Below, one piece after another: positions 1 to 10,735 of a DNA stretch of 64,000 nt. The position numbers were made by a program, and so were the translations under genes. Source of the DNA: Lysobacteraceae bacterium (GTDB taxonomy: Bacteria; Pseudomonadota; Gammaproteobacteria; Xanthomonadales; Rhodanobacteraceae); the NCBI GenBank assembly GCA_004143945.1, contig SEHB01000012.1:62001-126000 (forward strand). The letters are read 5' to 3'. The notes beneath the pieces are model-generated. The model was given only the letters and a program-made list of their open reading frames with translations. It did no database searches and was not told the DNA's origin. Position 1 is the stretch's first letter. Every line of letters starts with the position of its first letter.

Positions 1-136
1 CGGGCGTTCGGCGCCGCTCCAGTGCACGCGCAAGCGCGGGCCAGGCGTCGGCTTGCGGCGTCGCGTCGGGCAGCGCGCGCAGCGCGAGGGCGAGTGGCGA
101 AGCCTCGTTGTTCACTGGGTGGTCGCTATCAGGCAT
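1..136 (-). CDS. N-terminal part of an anti-sigma-factor-like protein (cut by window edge)
   Basis: An ATG at 136 on the minus strand opens a frame that runs off the left edge, giving about 45 residues. It overlaps the last codons of the sigma factor upstream (stop at 112-114), which suggests translational coupling. The visible residues resemble the start of the protein at 38759-39241, which also follows an ECF sigma gene: here T-P-Q-A-D-A-W-P-A-L-A-R-A-L, there A-P-Q-T-D-L-W-Q-G-I-A-A-R-L. A role as the cognate anti-sigma factor, normally with a membrane segment further on, is inferred from this and from position. The remainder lies outside the window. Confidence 0.6.
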   Translation of the reverse strand, partial: MPDSDHPVNNEASPLALALRALPDATPQADAWPALARALERRRTP

Positions 137-693
137 GGCGCGCCCTCCTCCTCCGGTTGCAGCAGCGTGCGCAGTCGGCTGGAGCCGCGAGCGACCTGCG
201 ATTTCGAGAAGCTCGCCGTCTTGCCGGTCAGTTCGGCGATTTCGGCGTGCGTGTACTGTTCGACGTGGTAGAGCCAGAGCACGCTGCGCGTCAGCGCGGG
301 CAGTCGCTCGAGCGCGCGTTGCAGGCGCTGCGCATCGGCGAGCATCCACGGCGCCGGCGCATCGCCCGGCGTGTCGTCGCCGTCGGGCAGCGCTTCGAAC
401 GCGAGGCCGCGCTCGCGGCGCAGGCGCATCAGCGCCTCGTTGACGACGATCCGGCGCAGCCAGCCCCAGAAGGGCGCATCGCCGCGGAACTGCCCAATGC
501 GTTCGAGCACGTGCAGCATCGCGTCGTGCATCGCCTCGCGCGCATGGTCGGCGTCGCCGAGCATGCGCAGTGCGAGCGTGTAGGCGGGCTTCTCGAATGC
601 GCGATACACCACCTCGAGCGCGCCGGACTCGCCGCGGCGGGCGCGCGCGAGCACGGTGTCGGGAAGTTCGATCTGGAAGCTTGCGCTGCTCAC
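112..693 (-). CDS. ECF-family RNA polymerase sigma factor
   Basis: The 193-residue protein has the two-domain layout of extracytoplasmic-function sigma factors. Region 2 spans roughly residues 25-90 (A-Y-T-L-A-L-R-M-L-G-D, then F-W-G-W-L-R-R-I near 78). Region 4 spans about 125-180, with the helix-turn-helix around Y-T-H-A-E-I-A-E-L-T-G. It would direct core RNA polymerase to a small regulon when its anti-sigma partner releases it. The start is GTG; no better start is visible. It is transcribed away from the export operon at 913 and overlaps the partial anti-sigma-like gene downstream. The shared upstream region may carry regulation for both directions. The target promoters cannot be read from this window. 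Confidence 0.9.
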   Translation of the reverse strand: MSSASFQIELPDTVLARARRGESGALEVVYRAFEKPAYTLALRMLGDADHAREAMHDAMLHVLERIGQFRGDAPFWGWLRRIVVNEALMRLRRERGLAFEALPDGDDTPGDAPAPWMLADAQRLQRALERLPALTRSVLWLYHVEQYTHAEIAELTGKTASFSKSQVARGSSRLRTLLQPEEEGAPCLIATTQ

Positions 694-767
694 GGACGGT
701 CAGATGCGCCGACGCCGAAAAGGGTCGCGCCGCGTGTGCGGGATGCACCCGCACGCATCGGCGCGCG

Positions 768-808
768 CACTGTCCGCGCCTGTCCGGCGCGCGGTCGGAC
801 AGTGTCCG
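768..808. promoter_or_regulatory. Dyad array of TGTCCG sites, candidate activator-binding (UAS) region
   Basis: Four TGTCCG hexamers (three direct, one inverted) lie within about 40 bp. CACTGTCCG at 768-776 is the exact reverse complement of CGGACAGTG at 796-804, and CTGTCCG at 780-786 pairs with 796-802. The array sits about 60-90 bp upstream of the sigma-54 promoter at 857-873, a usual distance for an enhancer bound by an NtrC-type activator. Binding by the activator encoded at 7786-9165 is inferred. Confidence 0.5.
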
Positions 809-856
809 TGGTGCCAGACCCGCATGAAGTATCCCGTGAAATCAATGTGATACGTG

Positions 857-873
857 CTGGCATGGGGGTTGCT
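857..873 (+). promoter_or_regulatory. Sigma-54 (RpoN) -24/-12 promoter of the export operon
   Basis: CTGGCATGGGGGTTGCT matches the sigma-54 consensus YTGGCACG-N4-TTGCW at every defined base except one (T for the second C). GG at 859-860 and GC at 871-872 have the obligatory 10-bp spacing. Transcription would begin near 884, leaving a short leader before the adaptor start at 913. An NtrC-type activator and its kinase are encoded in the same gene run, which supports the call. Confidence 0.72.
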
Positions 874-912
874 ACAGGTCCTGCGACACGAATCCCGATG
901 GAGCTGCACCCG

Positions 913-2181
913 ATGATCCGCGACACCTCGGCCCAGGACCGCCAGTTCGTACCGCAGAAGAATCGTCGCAGGCAATGGATGTGGATCGGACTCGGCGTGG
1001 TCGCGTTCGCCGCGGTGCTCGCGGTCGTGCCGTCGGTGAAGCGCCTGGCCTCGGCGGACTCCTCGGCCAGCAGTGCGCGCCTGCGTATCGCCGAAGTCAA
1101 GCGCGGCACGCTCGTGCGCGACGTCTCGGTGCAGGGTCGCGTGGTCGCCGCGGTCGCGCCGACGTTGTACGCCCGCAGCGGCGGCACCGTGCGCCTCGAC
1201 GTGCACGCGGGCGACAAGGTCGCCAGGGGCGACGTGCTGGCCGAGATCGATTCGCCCGAACTGGCGAATCGGTTGCAGCAGGAGCGCGCGACCTTCGACA
1301 GCCTGAGCCTCGACGTGGAGCGCACCGCGATCGACAACCGCAAGGGCGAAGCCGCCGCGCAGATGGCGTACGAGCAGGCGCGCATCGATCGCGAGACCGC
1401 CGAACGCGAGGTCGAGCGCAACCAGAAGGCGTTCGAGCTCGGTGCGCAGTCGGAAATGACCGTGCTGCGCGCGAAGGACGCGCTGGCCAAGGCGAAGGTG
1501 GCCGAGTCCAACGCGCGCCACAACGTGCAGCTCGATCGCGAGAGCCTCGCATTCGAACTCAAGACCCGCCGCGTCGCGATGGAGCGCCAGAAGCTGCTCG
1601 TCGACGACCTCGTGCGCCAGGTCGACGAGCTGAAGCTGCGCGCGCCGGTCGATGGCCAGGTCGGCCAGCTGATCGTGCAGCAGCGCGCGAACGTCGCCGC
1701 CAACGCGCCGATCCTGACCGTCGTCGACCTCACGGCGCTCGAAGTCGAGGTGCAGGTGCCCGAAGTGTTCGCGCACGACCTCGGCGTCGGCATGTCGGCC
1801 GAGGTGCTCGAGGGCGGCGAGCGCTACGTCGGCGAGGTCAGCGCGATTTCGCCCGAGGTGCAGAACGGCCAGGTCACCGGCCGCATCCGCTTCGGCGAGC
1901 GCAAGCCCGCCGGCCTGCGCCAGAACCAGCAGCTCACGACGCGCATCCTCATGGACGAACACCCGGACGTGCTGCTGGTCGAACGCGGACCGTTCGTCGA
2001 CACCGGCGCCGGTCGCGTCGCCTACGTCGTGCGCGACGGCACTGCCGAACGCACCGCGATCCAGATCGGCGCCACCAGCCTCAACGCAGTCGAGATCGTC
2101 AGCGGCGTCAAGGAAGGCGACCGCATCGTGATCTCCGGCACCGACCAGTTCGATGGCGCGCAACGGATTGCACTCAATTGA
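913..2181 (+). CDS. Periplasmic adaptor (HlyD/MacA-type) of an ABC exporter
   Basis: A membrane-fusion protein of about 422 residues. A basic N-terminus is followed by one membrane helix (about residues 22-40), then a biotinyl-lipoyl-like half motif, a long Ala/Glu-rich coiled-coil hairpin (about 110-250), the second lipoyl half (L-R-A-P-V-D-G-Q-V-G) and a beta-barrel/membrane-proximal region. It would link the inner-membrane ABC transporter encoded next to an outer-membrane channel. I chose ATG 913 because GGAG lies nine bases upstream and because the sigma-54 promoter at 857-873 rules out starts at or before about 862; ATG 898 is the alternative. It is the first gene of the adaptor-ATPase-permease-permease operon. 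No TolC-type channel gene is in the window. Confidence 0.9.
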   Translation: MIRDTSAQDRQFVPQKNRRRQWMWIGLGVVAFAAVLAVVPSVKRLASADSSASSARLRIAEVKRGTLVRDVSVQGRVVAAVAPTLYARSGGTVRLDVHAGDKVARGDVLAEIDSPELANRLQQERATFDSLSLDVERTAIDNRKGEAAAQMAYEQARIDRETAEREVERNQKAFELGAQSEMTVLRAKDALAKAKVAESNARHNVQLDRESLAFELKTRRVAMERQKLLVDDLVRQVDELKLRAPVDGQVGQLIVQQRANVAANAPILTVVDLTALEVEVQVPEVFAHDLGVGMSAEVLEGGERYVGEVSAISPEVQNGQVTGRIRFGERKPAGLRQNQQLTTRILMDEHPDVLLVERGPFVDTGAGRVAYVVRDGTAERTAIQIGATSLNAVEIVSGVKEGDRIVISGTDQFDGAQRIALN

Positions 2182-2184
2182 AGC

Positions 2185-2289
2185 GGTGATTCGTGATTCG
2201 TGATCGGTGATTGGCAAAGGCCAGGCTCCTCCCGGCGTCCACCCGCCCAACCACGAATCACGAATCACCAATCACCAATCACCAATCGC
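2185..2289. repeat. Inverted heptad-repeat hairpin (GTGATTC/GGTGATT type), intra-operon
   Basis: The left arm (2185-2214) is a run of GTGATTC- and GTGATTGG-like units. The right arm (2249-2289) is a run of their complements (CACGAAT, CACCAAT). A spacer of about 35 bases separates them. The arms could form a long stem in the mRNA between the adaptor and ATPase genes. Related but not identical arrays occur at 3031, 4463, 9312, 21446 and 53662. Confidence 0.75.
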
Positions 2290-2332
2290 ACACCACTCAT
2301 CAAAACCAGAGTCACCAAGCGAGGCCACTCCG

Positions 2333-3070
<738 letters not shown>

Positions 3071-3111
3071 CCGCGTGACCGCCAGCCTTCTCCTGCACGA
3101 GGTGCACTGAC

Positions 3112-4458
3112 ATGTCTTCCACCCATCCCCAACCGCGAAACACGAGTGCAGGCATGCTGGGCTACTACCTCCAGCTCGGCCTGCGCAGCCTCAAGCGCAA
3201 TCCGGTGCTGACCGCGCTGATGGTCGTCGGCATCGCGCTCGGCATCGCCGCGAGCATGACGACGCTGACCGTGCTCCACCTGATGGGCAGCGATCCGATC
3301 CCGTGGAAGAGCGACAAGCTGCATTACGTGCAGCTGGACAACTGGAGCGCGGACCAGCCGTTCTACGACGACGGACGCCCGCCGGACCAGATCACCTACC
3401 GCGACGCGGTGGCGCTGACGGAAGCCGGCAAGGCCGACCGCCAGTCGGCGATGTTCAAGCTGTCACTTCCGATCCAGCCCGAAAACAAGGAACTGAAGCC
3501 GTTCCAGTCGCTCGGTCGCGTGGCCTACTCCGACTTCTTCGCGATGTTCGAGCCGCGCTTCAAGTACGGCGGTCCGTGGAACCGCGACCAGGACGACAGC
3601 CACGCGCGCGTGGTCGTGCTCGGCAAGGACATCAACGAGAAGCTGTTCGGCGGCCAGGACAGCACCGGTCGCAGCGTGCGCATGGACGGCAGCGACTACA
3701 CGATCGTCGGCGTTCTCGATGCGTGGAACCTGCGATCGCGCTACTACGACCTCACCAACGGCGCGTTCGCCGACCCGGACGAGTTCTTCATGCCGTTCAC
3801 GACCGCGCTCGACCTCAAGCAGCGCTCGAGCGGCAACAACAGCTGCTGGCGCTCGCCCGGCGATGGATGGGACGCCTACCTCGCATCCGATTGCGTGTGG
3901 ATGCAGATGTGGGTCGAACTCGATTCGCCCGCGCGGCTCGCCGAGTACAAGTCCTTCCTCGATTCCTACGTCAACGAGCAGAAGAAGCTCGGCCGCTTCC
4001 CGCGTCCGCTCAACAACCGCCTGCTCGACGTCAACCAGTGGATGGAGGACCAGCAGGTGGTGTCGCGAGACGTCGAAGTGCAGACCGGCCTCGGCTTCGC
4101 GTTCCTGGTCGTGTGCCTCGTGAACACGATCGGCCTGCTGCTCGCGAAATTCACGCGCAAGGCGGGCGAGATCGGCTTGCGCCGCGCGCTCGGCGCGAGC
4201 CGCCGCGACGTGTTCACGCAGTTCCTGGTCGAGTCGGGCGTCGTCGGCCTCAGCGGCGGGTTGCTCGGCCTGGTGCTGACGGGCCTCGGCCTCGTCGCGG
4301 TGCGCGCGCTGTACGAGGAATACCAGACCGTCGCGCACCTGGACTGGACGATGGTCCTGACCACCATCGGGCTCGCGATCCTCGCCGCGCTGCTCGCGGG
4401 GCTGTATCCGACCTGGCGCGCGTGCCGCGTGCAGCCGGCGGCGCAGTTGAAGATGTGA
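3112..4458 (+). CDS. ABC transporter permease 1 (MacB_PCD + FtsX)
   Basis: A 448-residue inner-membrane protein with the MacB/FtsX layout: one N-terminal membrane helix (about 34-56), a large periplasmic domain (about 60-320, with W/Y-rich stretches and D-S-T-G-R-S-V near 183), then three C-terminal helices forming the FtsX domain (about 325-440). The cytoplasmic loop carries the usual G-E-I-G-L-R-R-A-L-G-A-S coupling motif. GAGGTG precedes ATG 3112. It would pair with the permease at 4564 and the ATPase at 2333 in a MacB-like exporter split over three polypeptides, using energy from ATP for extrusion by a periplasmic piston rather than transport through the membrane. Substrate unknown. Confidence 0.9.
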   Translation: MSSTHPQPRNTSAGMLGYYLQLGLRSLKRNPVLTALMVVGIALGIAASMTTLTVLHLMGSDPIPWKSDKLHYVQLDNWSADQPFYDDGRPPDQITYRDAVALTEAGKADRQSAMFKLSLPIQPENKELKPFQSLGRVAYSDFFAMFEPRFKYGGPWNRDQDDSHARVVVLGKDINEKLFGGQDSTGRSVRMDGSDYTIVGVLDAWNLRSRYYDLTNGAFADPDEFFMPFTTALDLKQRSSGNNSCWRSPGDGWDAYLASDCVWMQMWVELDSPARLAEYKSFLDSYVNEQKKLGRFPRPLNNRLLDVNQWMEDQQVVSRDVEVQTGLGFAFLVVCLVNTIGLLLAKFTRKAGEIGLRRALGASRRDVFTQFLVESGVVGLSGGLLGLVLTGLGLVAVRALYEEYQTVAHLDWTMVLTTIGLAILAALLAGLYPTWRACRVQPAAQLKM

Positions 4459-4462
4459 AAGG

Positions 4463-4556
4463 CGGGGAATTGGGAAGCGGATCGGGAATTGCAGGAGCAT
4501 TCCCGCACCGAAACCCGCTCTACCCATTCCCCAACCCCTATTCCCCATTCCCGGAC
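4463..4556. repeat. Inverted heptad-repeat hairpin (GGGAATT/CCCATTC type), intra-operon
   Basis: The left arm (4463-4491) carries GGGGAATTGGGAAG-like units. The right arm (4524-4553) carries CATTCCCC/CTATTCCC units. The array fills the gap between the two permease genes and could fold into a stem-loop in the operon mRNA. Confidence 0.7.
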
Positions 4557-4563
4557 CAAAGCC

Positions 4564-5775
4564 ATGGAAATCCGCCCGATCCTCTCCGCGCTGATGCGCA
4601 GCAAGGTCTCGATGGTCCTGATCGGACTGCAGGTCGCGCTGACGCTCGCCATCGTCTGCAACGCGCTGTTCATCATCGGCCAGCGCCTCGATAACATGAA
4701 TCGGCCGAGCGGCATGAACGAGGCCGACACGTTCTGGCTGGGGAGTTCCGGCTTCGGACAGGGCTTCGATGCCAAGGCCGTGCAGCAGGCCGACCTCGCT
4801 CTCTTGCGCCAGCTGCCCGGCGTCGCGTCCGCGACGACCACCAATTCGGTCCCGCTCAGCGGCGGGGGCTGGAGCACCGGCATCAACCTGCAGCCGCAGC
4901 AAAACACCTCGACCGCCGACACCACGATCTACCTCGTCGATTCGCACGCGCTCGACACCTTCGGCTTCAAGCTCGTCGGCGGCCGCAACTTCAAGCCGGA
5001 GGAAGTCACCCGCACGACCTTCGGCGACCAGCTCAAGCCGGCTTCGATCATCGTTTCGAAGGCGCTCGCCGACGCCTTGTTCCCGGACGGCGACGCGCTC
5101 GGCAAGCAGGTGTACATGGACCAGGACCCGCCGACCAGCACGATCGTCGGCATCATCGAGCGCGCGCAGCAGCCGTGGGTATCGAGCGATTCGATCGAGA
5201 ACGCGACCCTGGTGCCGACCTACATGCCCTACGGCAACTATTCGCGCTACCTGGTGCGCGCCGAGCCCGGACGTCGCGACGAAGTGATGAAGTTGGCCGA
5301 GCAGAAGCTCTCGGAGGCCAACCCGAGCCGCATCGTCGGCCGCCTGCGCAGCATGGAACAGGTGCGCGAGGAGGCGTACGCAGGCGACCGCGCGATGGCG
5401 ATCATCCTCGGCGCGGTGATCGTCGCGTTGCTCGCGGTGACTGCGCTCGGCATCGTCGGCATGGCGAGCTTCTGGGTCGCGCAGCGCACGCGCCAGATCG
5501 GCACGCGCCGCGCGCTCGGCGCGACGCGCTTCGACATCCTGCGCTACTTCCAGACCGAGAATTTCATCATCACGACGCTGGGCCTCGTCGCGGGTGGCAT
5601 CCTCGCCTACGCGCTCAGCCTGTGGCTCATGCAGACCTATCAGGCACCGCGACTGCCCTGGTACTACGTGCCGGTCGGCTTCCTGAGCCTGTGGCTGCTG
5701 GGCCAGCTCGCCGTGCTCGGGCCGGCGCTGCGCGCATCGCGCGTGCCGCCCGCGGTCGCGACGCGCTCGGTCTGA
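4564..5775 (+). CDS. ABC transporter permease 2 (MacB_PCD + FtsX)
   Basis: A 403-residue permease of the same fold as its neighbour: an N-terminal helix (about 15-38), a periplasmic domain of roughly 230 residues, and three C-terminal helices. The FtsX cytoplasmic motif is seen as R-Q-I-G-T-R-R-A-L-G-A-T. The start is ATG 4564, just after the repeat; no strong ribosome-binding site is visible, so it may depend on coupling. With two non-identical permeases the transporter is probably a heterodimer. It ends the transporter part of the operon; a gap of 125 bases precedes the DUF885 gene. Substrate unknown. Confidence 0.9.
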   Translation: MEIRPILSALMRSKVSMVLIGLQVALTLAIVCNALFIIGQRLDNMNRPSGMNEADTFWLGSSGFGQGFDAKAVQQADLALLRQLPGVASATTTNSVPLSGGGWSTGINLQPQQNTSTADTTIYLVDSHALDTFGFKLVGGRNFKPEEVTRTTFGDQLKPASIIVSKALADALFPDGDALGKQVYMDQDPPTSTIVGIIERAQQPWVSSDSIENATLVPTYMPYGNYSRYLVRAEPGRRDEVMKLAEQKLSEANPSRIVGRLRSMEQVREEAYAGDRAMAIILGAVIVALLAVTALGIVGMASFWVAQRTRQIGTRRALGATRFDILRYFQTENFIITTLGLVAGGILAYALSLWLMQTYQAPRLPWYYVPVGFLSLWLLGQLAVLGPALRASRVPPAVATRSV

Positions 5776-5900
5776 ATGCACCGCCCGATGTTTTCGTGCA
5801 TGGCGTCCGGCACAGGAGCCGCGCGCCATGCCACGCGACAATGCGTTTCCAGCCCCGCCTTGCAAGAACACGCGCGGCCAAGCCGCCGAGGAGTCCATCC

Positions 5901-7709
5901 GTGAAGCCGATCTTTCCCCGCCGCGCCGGGTTCGCATTCGCCGCCGCGCTGCTCGCGGCATGTTCGACGGCTTCGGCCGCCGGCGACGACGTCGCCGCGC
6001 GCGTCGCCGCGCTCGATGCGCTGCTCGCCGAACAGTGGCAGCACCAGCTCAAGGAGTCGCCGGAGTTCGCGACGATGGTCGGCGATCCGCGCTACAACGA
6101 TCGCTGGAGCGATCTTTCGCTGGCCCACTTCGCGCAGCAGCGCAAGGACACCGAAGGGTTCCTCGCGCGCTTCAAGGCGATCGACGCGCGCGGATTCGCC
6201 GAGCAGGACCGGCTCAACCGCGACCTGATGGTGCGCCAGCTCGAGGACACGCTGGATTTCCTCGATCTGGAGCTGTACGAGATGCCGCTTGACCAGTTCT
6301 CGGGCATCCACCTGCAGGCCGCGCAATTCGTTTCGGCGATCCCGTTCAACACGACGCGCGACTACGAGAACTACATCGCGCGACTCGAGGCATTCCCGAA
6401 TGTGTTCGACCAGCTCACCGCGATCCTGCGCGAAGGCATGAAGGACGGGCTGATGCCGCCGCGGTTCCTGCTCGAGAAGGTCGCGACGCAGACGCGCGCG
6501 ATCTCGGAGCCCGCGGGCCTTGAAAGTGCGTTCGGCAAGCCCGCCGCGACATTCCCGGACGCGGTGCCGGAGGCCGACCGCAAGCGGCTGCGCGAAGCGA
6601 TCGTCAAGCTCGTGGACGACGGCGTCCGACCGGCGTATCGCAAGCTCGCGACGTTCGTCGAGACCGAGTACGCGCCGCGCGGGCGCACCGCACTCGGCGT
6701 CGAGTCATTGCCCGATGGAAAGCGACGCTACGCGTTCGCGATCGAACAGATGACGACGACCACGATGGAGGCCGAGGCGATCCACCAGCTCGGCCTGTCC
6801 GAAGTGGCACGCATCGAGCGCGAGCAGGAGGCGATCGCGCGCAAGCTCGGCGCGAAGGACCTCGCCGCGTTCCGCGCCTCGCTCGCGAAGGATCCGAAAC
6901 ATTTCGCGAAATCGCGCGAGCAGATCCTCGAGCTGTACCGCAAGTACATCGCGCAGATGGAGCCCAAGCTCCCGCAGCTGTTCGGCCTGCTGCCGAAGGC
7001 GCCGGTCGAGGTGCACGCGGTCGAGGAGTACCGCGAGAAGGAGGCGTCGGGCGCGCAGTACGTGCAGCCGACGCCGGACGGCTCGCGCCCGGGCCGGATC
7101 TACGTCAACACCGGCGATTTCGCCAAGCGTTCGCTGCTCTCGGTCGAGTCGACCGCGTACCACGAGGGCGTGCCGGGGCACCACATGCAGATCGCGATCG
7201 CGCAGGAACTGCCGTCGCTGCCGCCGTTCCGCCAGCAGGGCATCTACACCGCGTATGCCGAGGGCTGGGCGCTGTACTCCGAGCGCCTGGGCAAGGAAGT
7301 CGGCTTCTACCAGGACCCCTACAGCGACTACGGGCGCCTCTGCGACGAGCTGTTGCGTGCGGTGCGCCTGGTGCTGGACACCGGCGTCCACCACAAGGGC
7401 TGGACACGCGACCAGATGGTCGAGTATTTCCACAGCCACTCCTGCGAGGACGAGCCGAGCGTGCAGGCCGAGACCGACCGCTACATCGCGATGCCGGGCC
7501 AGGCGCTGGCCTACAAGCTCGGCCAGCTCAAGATCCTCGAGCTGCGCGAGCGCGCGAAGGCCGCGCTCGGCGAGCGCTTCGACATCCGCGCGTTCCACGA
7601 CCGCGTGCTCGACGGTGGCTCGCTGCCGCTGGACGTGCTCGAACAGCGCGTCGATGCCTGGATCGCGGCGACGCGCGCCTCGGCCGCAACGCCCGTGGCC
7701 GCGCGATGA
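5901..7709 (+). CDS. DUF885-family lipoprotein, putative metallo-hydrolase
   Basis: A 602-residue DUF885 protein. It starts with a lipoprotein signal (hydrophobic stretch ending L-L-A-A-C, lipobox Cys near residue 20), so it is probably anchored in the envelope. The family hallmark H-E-G-V-P-G-H-H is present near the middle, followed by E-G-W-A-L-Y-S-E; these match the zinc-binding H-E-x-x-H/E arrangement of gluzincin-like peptidases, and DUF885 is generally regarded as a peptidase-like family. GTG 5901 was chosen because GAGGAG lies just upstream and the frame before it has no signal peptide. It sits between the exporter and its putative regulators, so a link to processing the exported substrate is possible but only inferred. 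Confidence 0.9.
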   Translation: MKPIFPRRAGFAFAAALLAACSTASAAGDDVAARVAALDALLAEQWQHQLKESPEFATMVGDPRYNDRWSDLSLAHFAQQRKDTEGFLARFKAIDARGFAEQDRLNRDLMVRQLEDTLDFLDLELYEMPLDQFSGIHLQAAQFVSAIPFNTTRDYENYIARLEAFPNVFDQLTAILREGMKDGLMPPRFLLEKVATQTRAISEPAGLESAFGKPAATFPDAVPEADRKRLREAIVKLVDDGVRPAYRKLATFVETEYAPRGRTALGVESLPDGKRRYAFAIEQMTTTTMEAEAIHQLGLSEVARIEREQEAIARKLGAKDLAAFRASLAKDPKHFAKSREQILELYRKYIAQMEPKLPQLFGLLPKAPVEVHAVEEYREKEASGAQYVQPTPDGSRPGRIYVNTGDFAKRSLLSVESTAYHEGVPGHHMQIAIAQELPSLPPFRQQGIYTAYAEGWALYSERLGKEVGFYQDPYSDYGRLCDELLRAVRLVLDTGVHHKGWTRDQMVEYFHSHSCEDEPSVQAETDRYIAMPGQALAYKLGQLKILELRERAKAALGERFDIRAFHDRVLDGGSLPLDVLEQRVDAWIAATRASAATPVAAR

Positions 7710-7785
7710 CGCAGGCCGCTGCAACCGTTTCGCCCCGCGCCGCATCCCATGGCGCATGCGACCGTGCCACGACGACGAAGAAGCC

Positions 7786-9161
<1,376 letters not shown>

Positions 9162-9165
<4 letters not shown>

Positions 9166-9244
9166 GCTGGACGGCCAAAGGCCGGCCGGCGCGGTTTGCT
9201 TCGAACGCAAGGGATGCCGGCCGCGCTGCGCGCGTCCTGCCTAC
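9162..9244. repeat. GTAG-headed palindromic repeat (REP-like), about 83 bp
   Basis: It starts GTAGGCTGGACG and ends CGTCCTGCCTAC, with internal complementary GC-rich arms (GGCCGGCCGGCGC against GCCGGCCGCGC). It is a diverged copy of the two elements at 56410 and 56516. The TAG of its GTAG head is the stop codon of the regulator gene. Confidence 0.8.
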
Positions 9245-9311
9245 GGGTGGCGCGTCGGCCGCGCCCCTTCGCTTGCGCGCACGTGCTGACCTAGACTGCG
9301 TCCACTCCCGA

Positions 9312-9356
9312 CGCGGGATCACGCATTCCTGATCCGAATCCCGAATCCCGGTTCCA
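9312..9356. repeat. Short heptad-type inverted repeat before the kinase gene
   Basis: GCGGGATCACGCATTCC is followed by GATCCGAATCCCGAATCCCGG. The right arm contains two CGAATCC units like those of the other heptad arrays. It occupies the leader of the histidine kinase gene, just ahead of ATG 9360. Confidence 0.5.
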
Positions 9357-9359
9357 TCG

Positions 9360-10679
9360 ATGCGCCTCGCCTCTCTCGAAGGAAAACTCGCCGCCGCGCT
9401 CGCGGTCGCGATCGTCGTGGCTGCGGGCATCGCCGCGTTCGTGACGCTGTGGTCCGGCTCGCCCTGGCTCGGTGCGACGACGACGGTGCTGCTGCTTGCA
9501 CTGCCCGCGTTGCTGTTCGCGCGGGCGCTCGCGCGCCCGGTGGCCGCGTTGATCCGCGCGCTCTCCGGCAGCGTGGTCGCGTTCCGCGACGGCGACTTCA
9601 GCTTCTCGATCGGCTCGCGCCGAAGCGACGAAGTGGGCGACCTCGTCGCCGCCCACAACGAGCTTGGCCGCGTGCTGCGCGAGCAGCGCCAGCACCTGTT
9701 CCAGCGCGAGCTGCTGCTCGACACCGTCGTGCAGAACACGCCGACCGCGCTGGTGCTGGTGGAGCCGGGCGACCACATCGTCTACGCGAACCTCGCGGCG
9801 CGGCAGTTGCTCAACGCGGGTCGACCACTGACAGGCGACCGCTTCGCGGACGTCGTGGCGGCGGCGCCCGCGGCGCTGCGCAAGGCGATCGGGGATGGCG
9901 GCGACAGCCTGTTCAATGCGCCGTTCGAGAACGAGGAGGAAACCTTCCACCTCTCGCAGCGCGGGTTCAAGCTGCAGGGCCGGCCACACCGCCTCTACCA
10001 GCTCAAGCGCCTGACGCGCGAGCTCGCGCGCCAGGAAGTCGCGACCTGGAAGAAGGTCATCCGCGTGATCAGCCACGAGATCAACAACTCGCTCGGTCCG
10101 ATCCGCTCGCTGACGCACAGCGGACGCCAGTTCGCGAACCTCGCCGACACGCGCCGGCTCGCGACCGTGTTCGACACCATCGAGGAGCGCACGCGCCATC
10201 TCGAAGGCTTCATCCAGGGCTACGCGCGCTTCGCCAAGCTGCCGATGCCGCGACCGGCCGACGTGCCCTGGCCGGGTTTCCTCGATTCGCTCTCGCGCAG
10301 CTATGCCTTTCGCATCGCCGGACCGCTGCCGCCGGTGCCGGGCTGGTTCGACCGCGCGCAGGTCGAGCAGGTGCTGATCAACCTGCTCAAGAACGCCCAC
10401 GAGGCCGGTGGCCCGGGCGACGCGATCGAGTTGCGCGTCACCTGCAACGCGCGCGAACACCGCATCGAAGTCGCCGACCGCGGCAGCGGCATGACCGAAA
10501 CCGTGCTCGCGAACGCGCTGTTGCCGTTCTATTCGACCAAGCGTTCGGGGTCGGGCCTCGGCCTCGCGCTCGCGCGCGAGATCGCCGAGGCGCACGGTGG
10601 ACGCGTGAGCCTCGCCAACCGCGCGGGCGGCGGCCTCGCGGTGACGCTCGCGTTGCCGACCGCGCGCCAGGACGCCTGA
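9360..10679 (+). CDS. Membrane sensor histidine kinase, partner of the NtrC-type regulator
   Basis: A 439-residue kinase. It has two N-terminal membrane helices (about 8-30 and 38-56) with almost no periplasmic loop, then a HAMP-like linker (about 56-110), a PAS-like domain (about 118-215), a dimerisation/phospho-acceptor helix with H239 in V-I-S-H-E-I-N-N-S, and an HATPase domain with the N box (N-L-L-K-N-A-H-E-A), the G1 box (D-R-G-S-G-M) and the G2 box (G-S-G-L-G-L-A). The lack of a periplasmic sensor suggests it reads a membrane or cytoplasmic cue. It lies 194 bases after the regulator gene, across the REP and a heptad repeat, and should phosphorylate D52 of that regulator. No clear ribosome-binding site precedes ATG 9360. 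Confidence 0.92.
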   Translation: MRLASLEGKLAAALAVAIVVAAGIAAFVTLWSGSPWLGATTTVLLLALPALLFARALARPVAALIRALSGSVVAFRDGDFSFSIGSRRSDEVGDLVAAHNELGRVLREQRQHLFQRELLLDTVVQNTPTALVLVEPGDHIVYANLAARQLLNAGRPLTGDRFADVVAAAPAALRKAIGDGGDSLFNAPFENEEETFHLSQRGFKLQGRPHRLYQLKRLTRELARQEVATWKKVIRVISHEINNSLGPIRSLTHSGRQFANLADTRRLATVFDTIEERTRHLEGFIQGYARFAKLPMPRPADVPWPGFLDSLSRSYAFRIAGPLPPVPGWFDRAQVEQVLINLLKNAHEAGGPGDAIELRVTCNAREHRIEVADRGSGMTETVLANALLPFYSTKRSGSGLGLALAREIAEAHGGRVSLANRAGGGLAVTLALPTARQDA

Positions 10680-10701
10680 CCGCGCGCCTGCACGCTGCAC
10701 G

Positions 10702-10707
10702 TATACT
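10702..10707 (+). promoter_or_regulatory. Sigma-70 -10 element (TATACT) for the SPFH gene
   Basis: TATACT agrees with TATAAT at five of six bases and lies 34 bases ahead of ATG 10736. No good -35 hexamer is visible at the right spacing. It suggests that the SPFH/NfeD pair has its own promoter rather than reading on from the kinase gene. Confidence 0.45.
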
Positions 10708-10735
10708 GGGGCACGCCAGACACGGGAGGAGTGCC

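Noticed and set aside
3463-5961. Long minus-strand open frame opposite the permease genes
   Set aside because: Antisense to two well-supported FtsX-type permeases, no start signal or domain; shadow frame.
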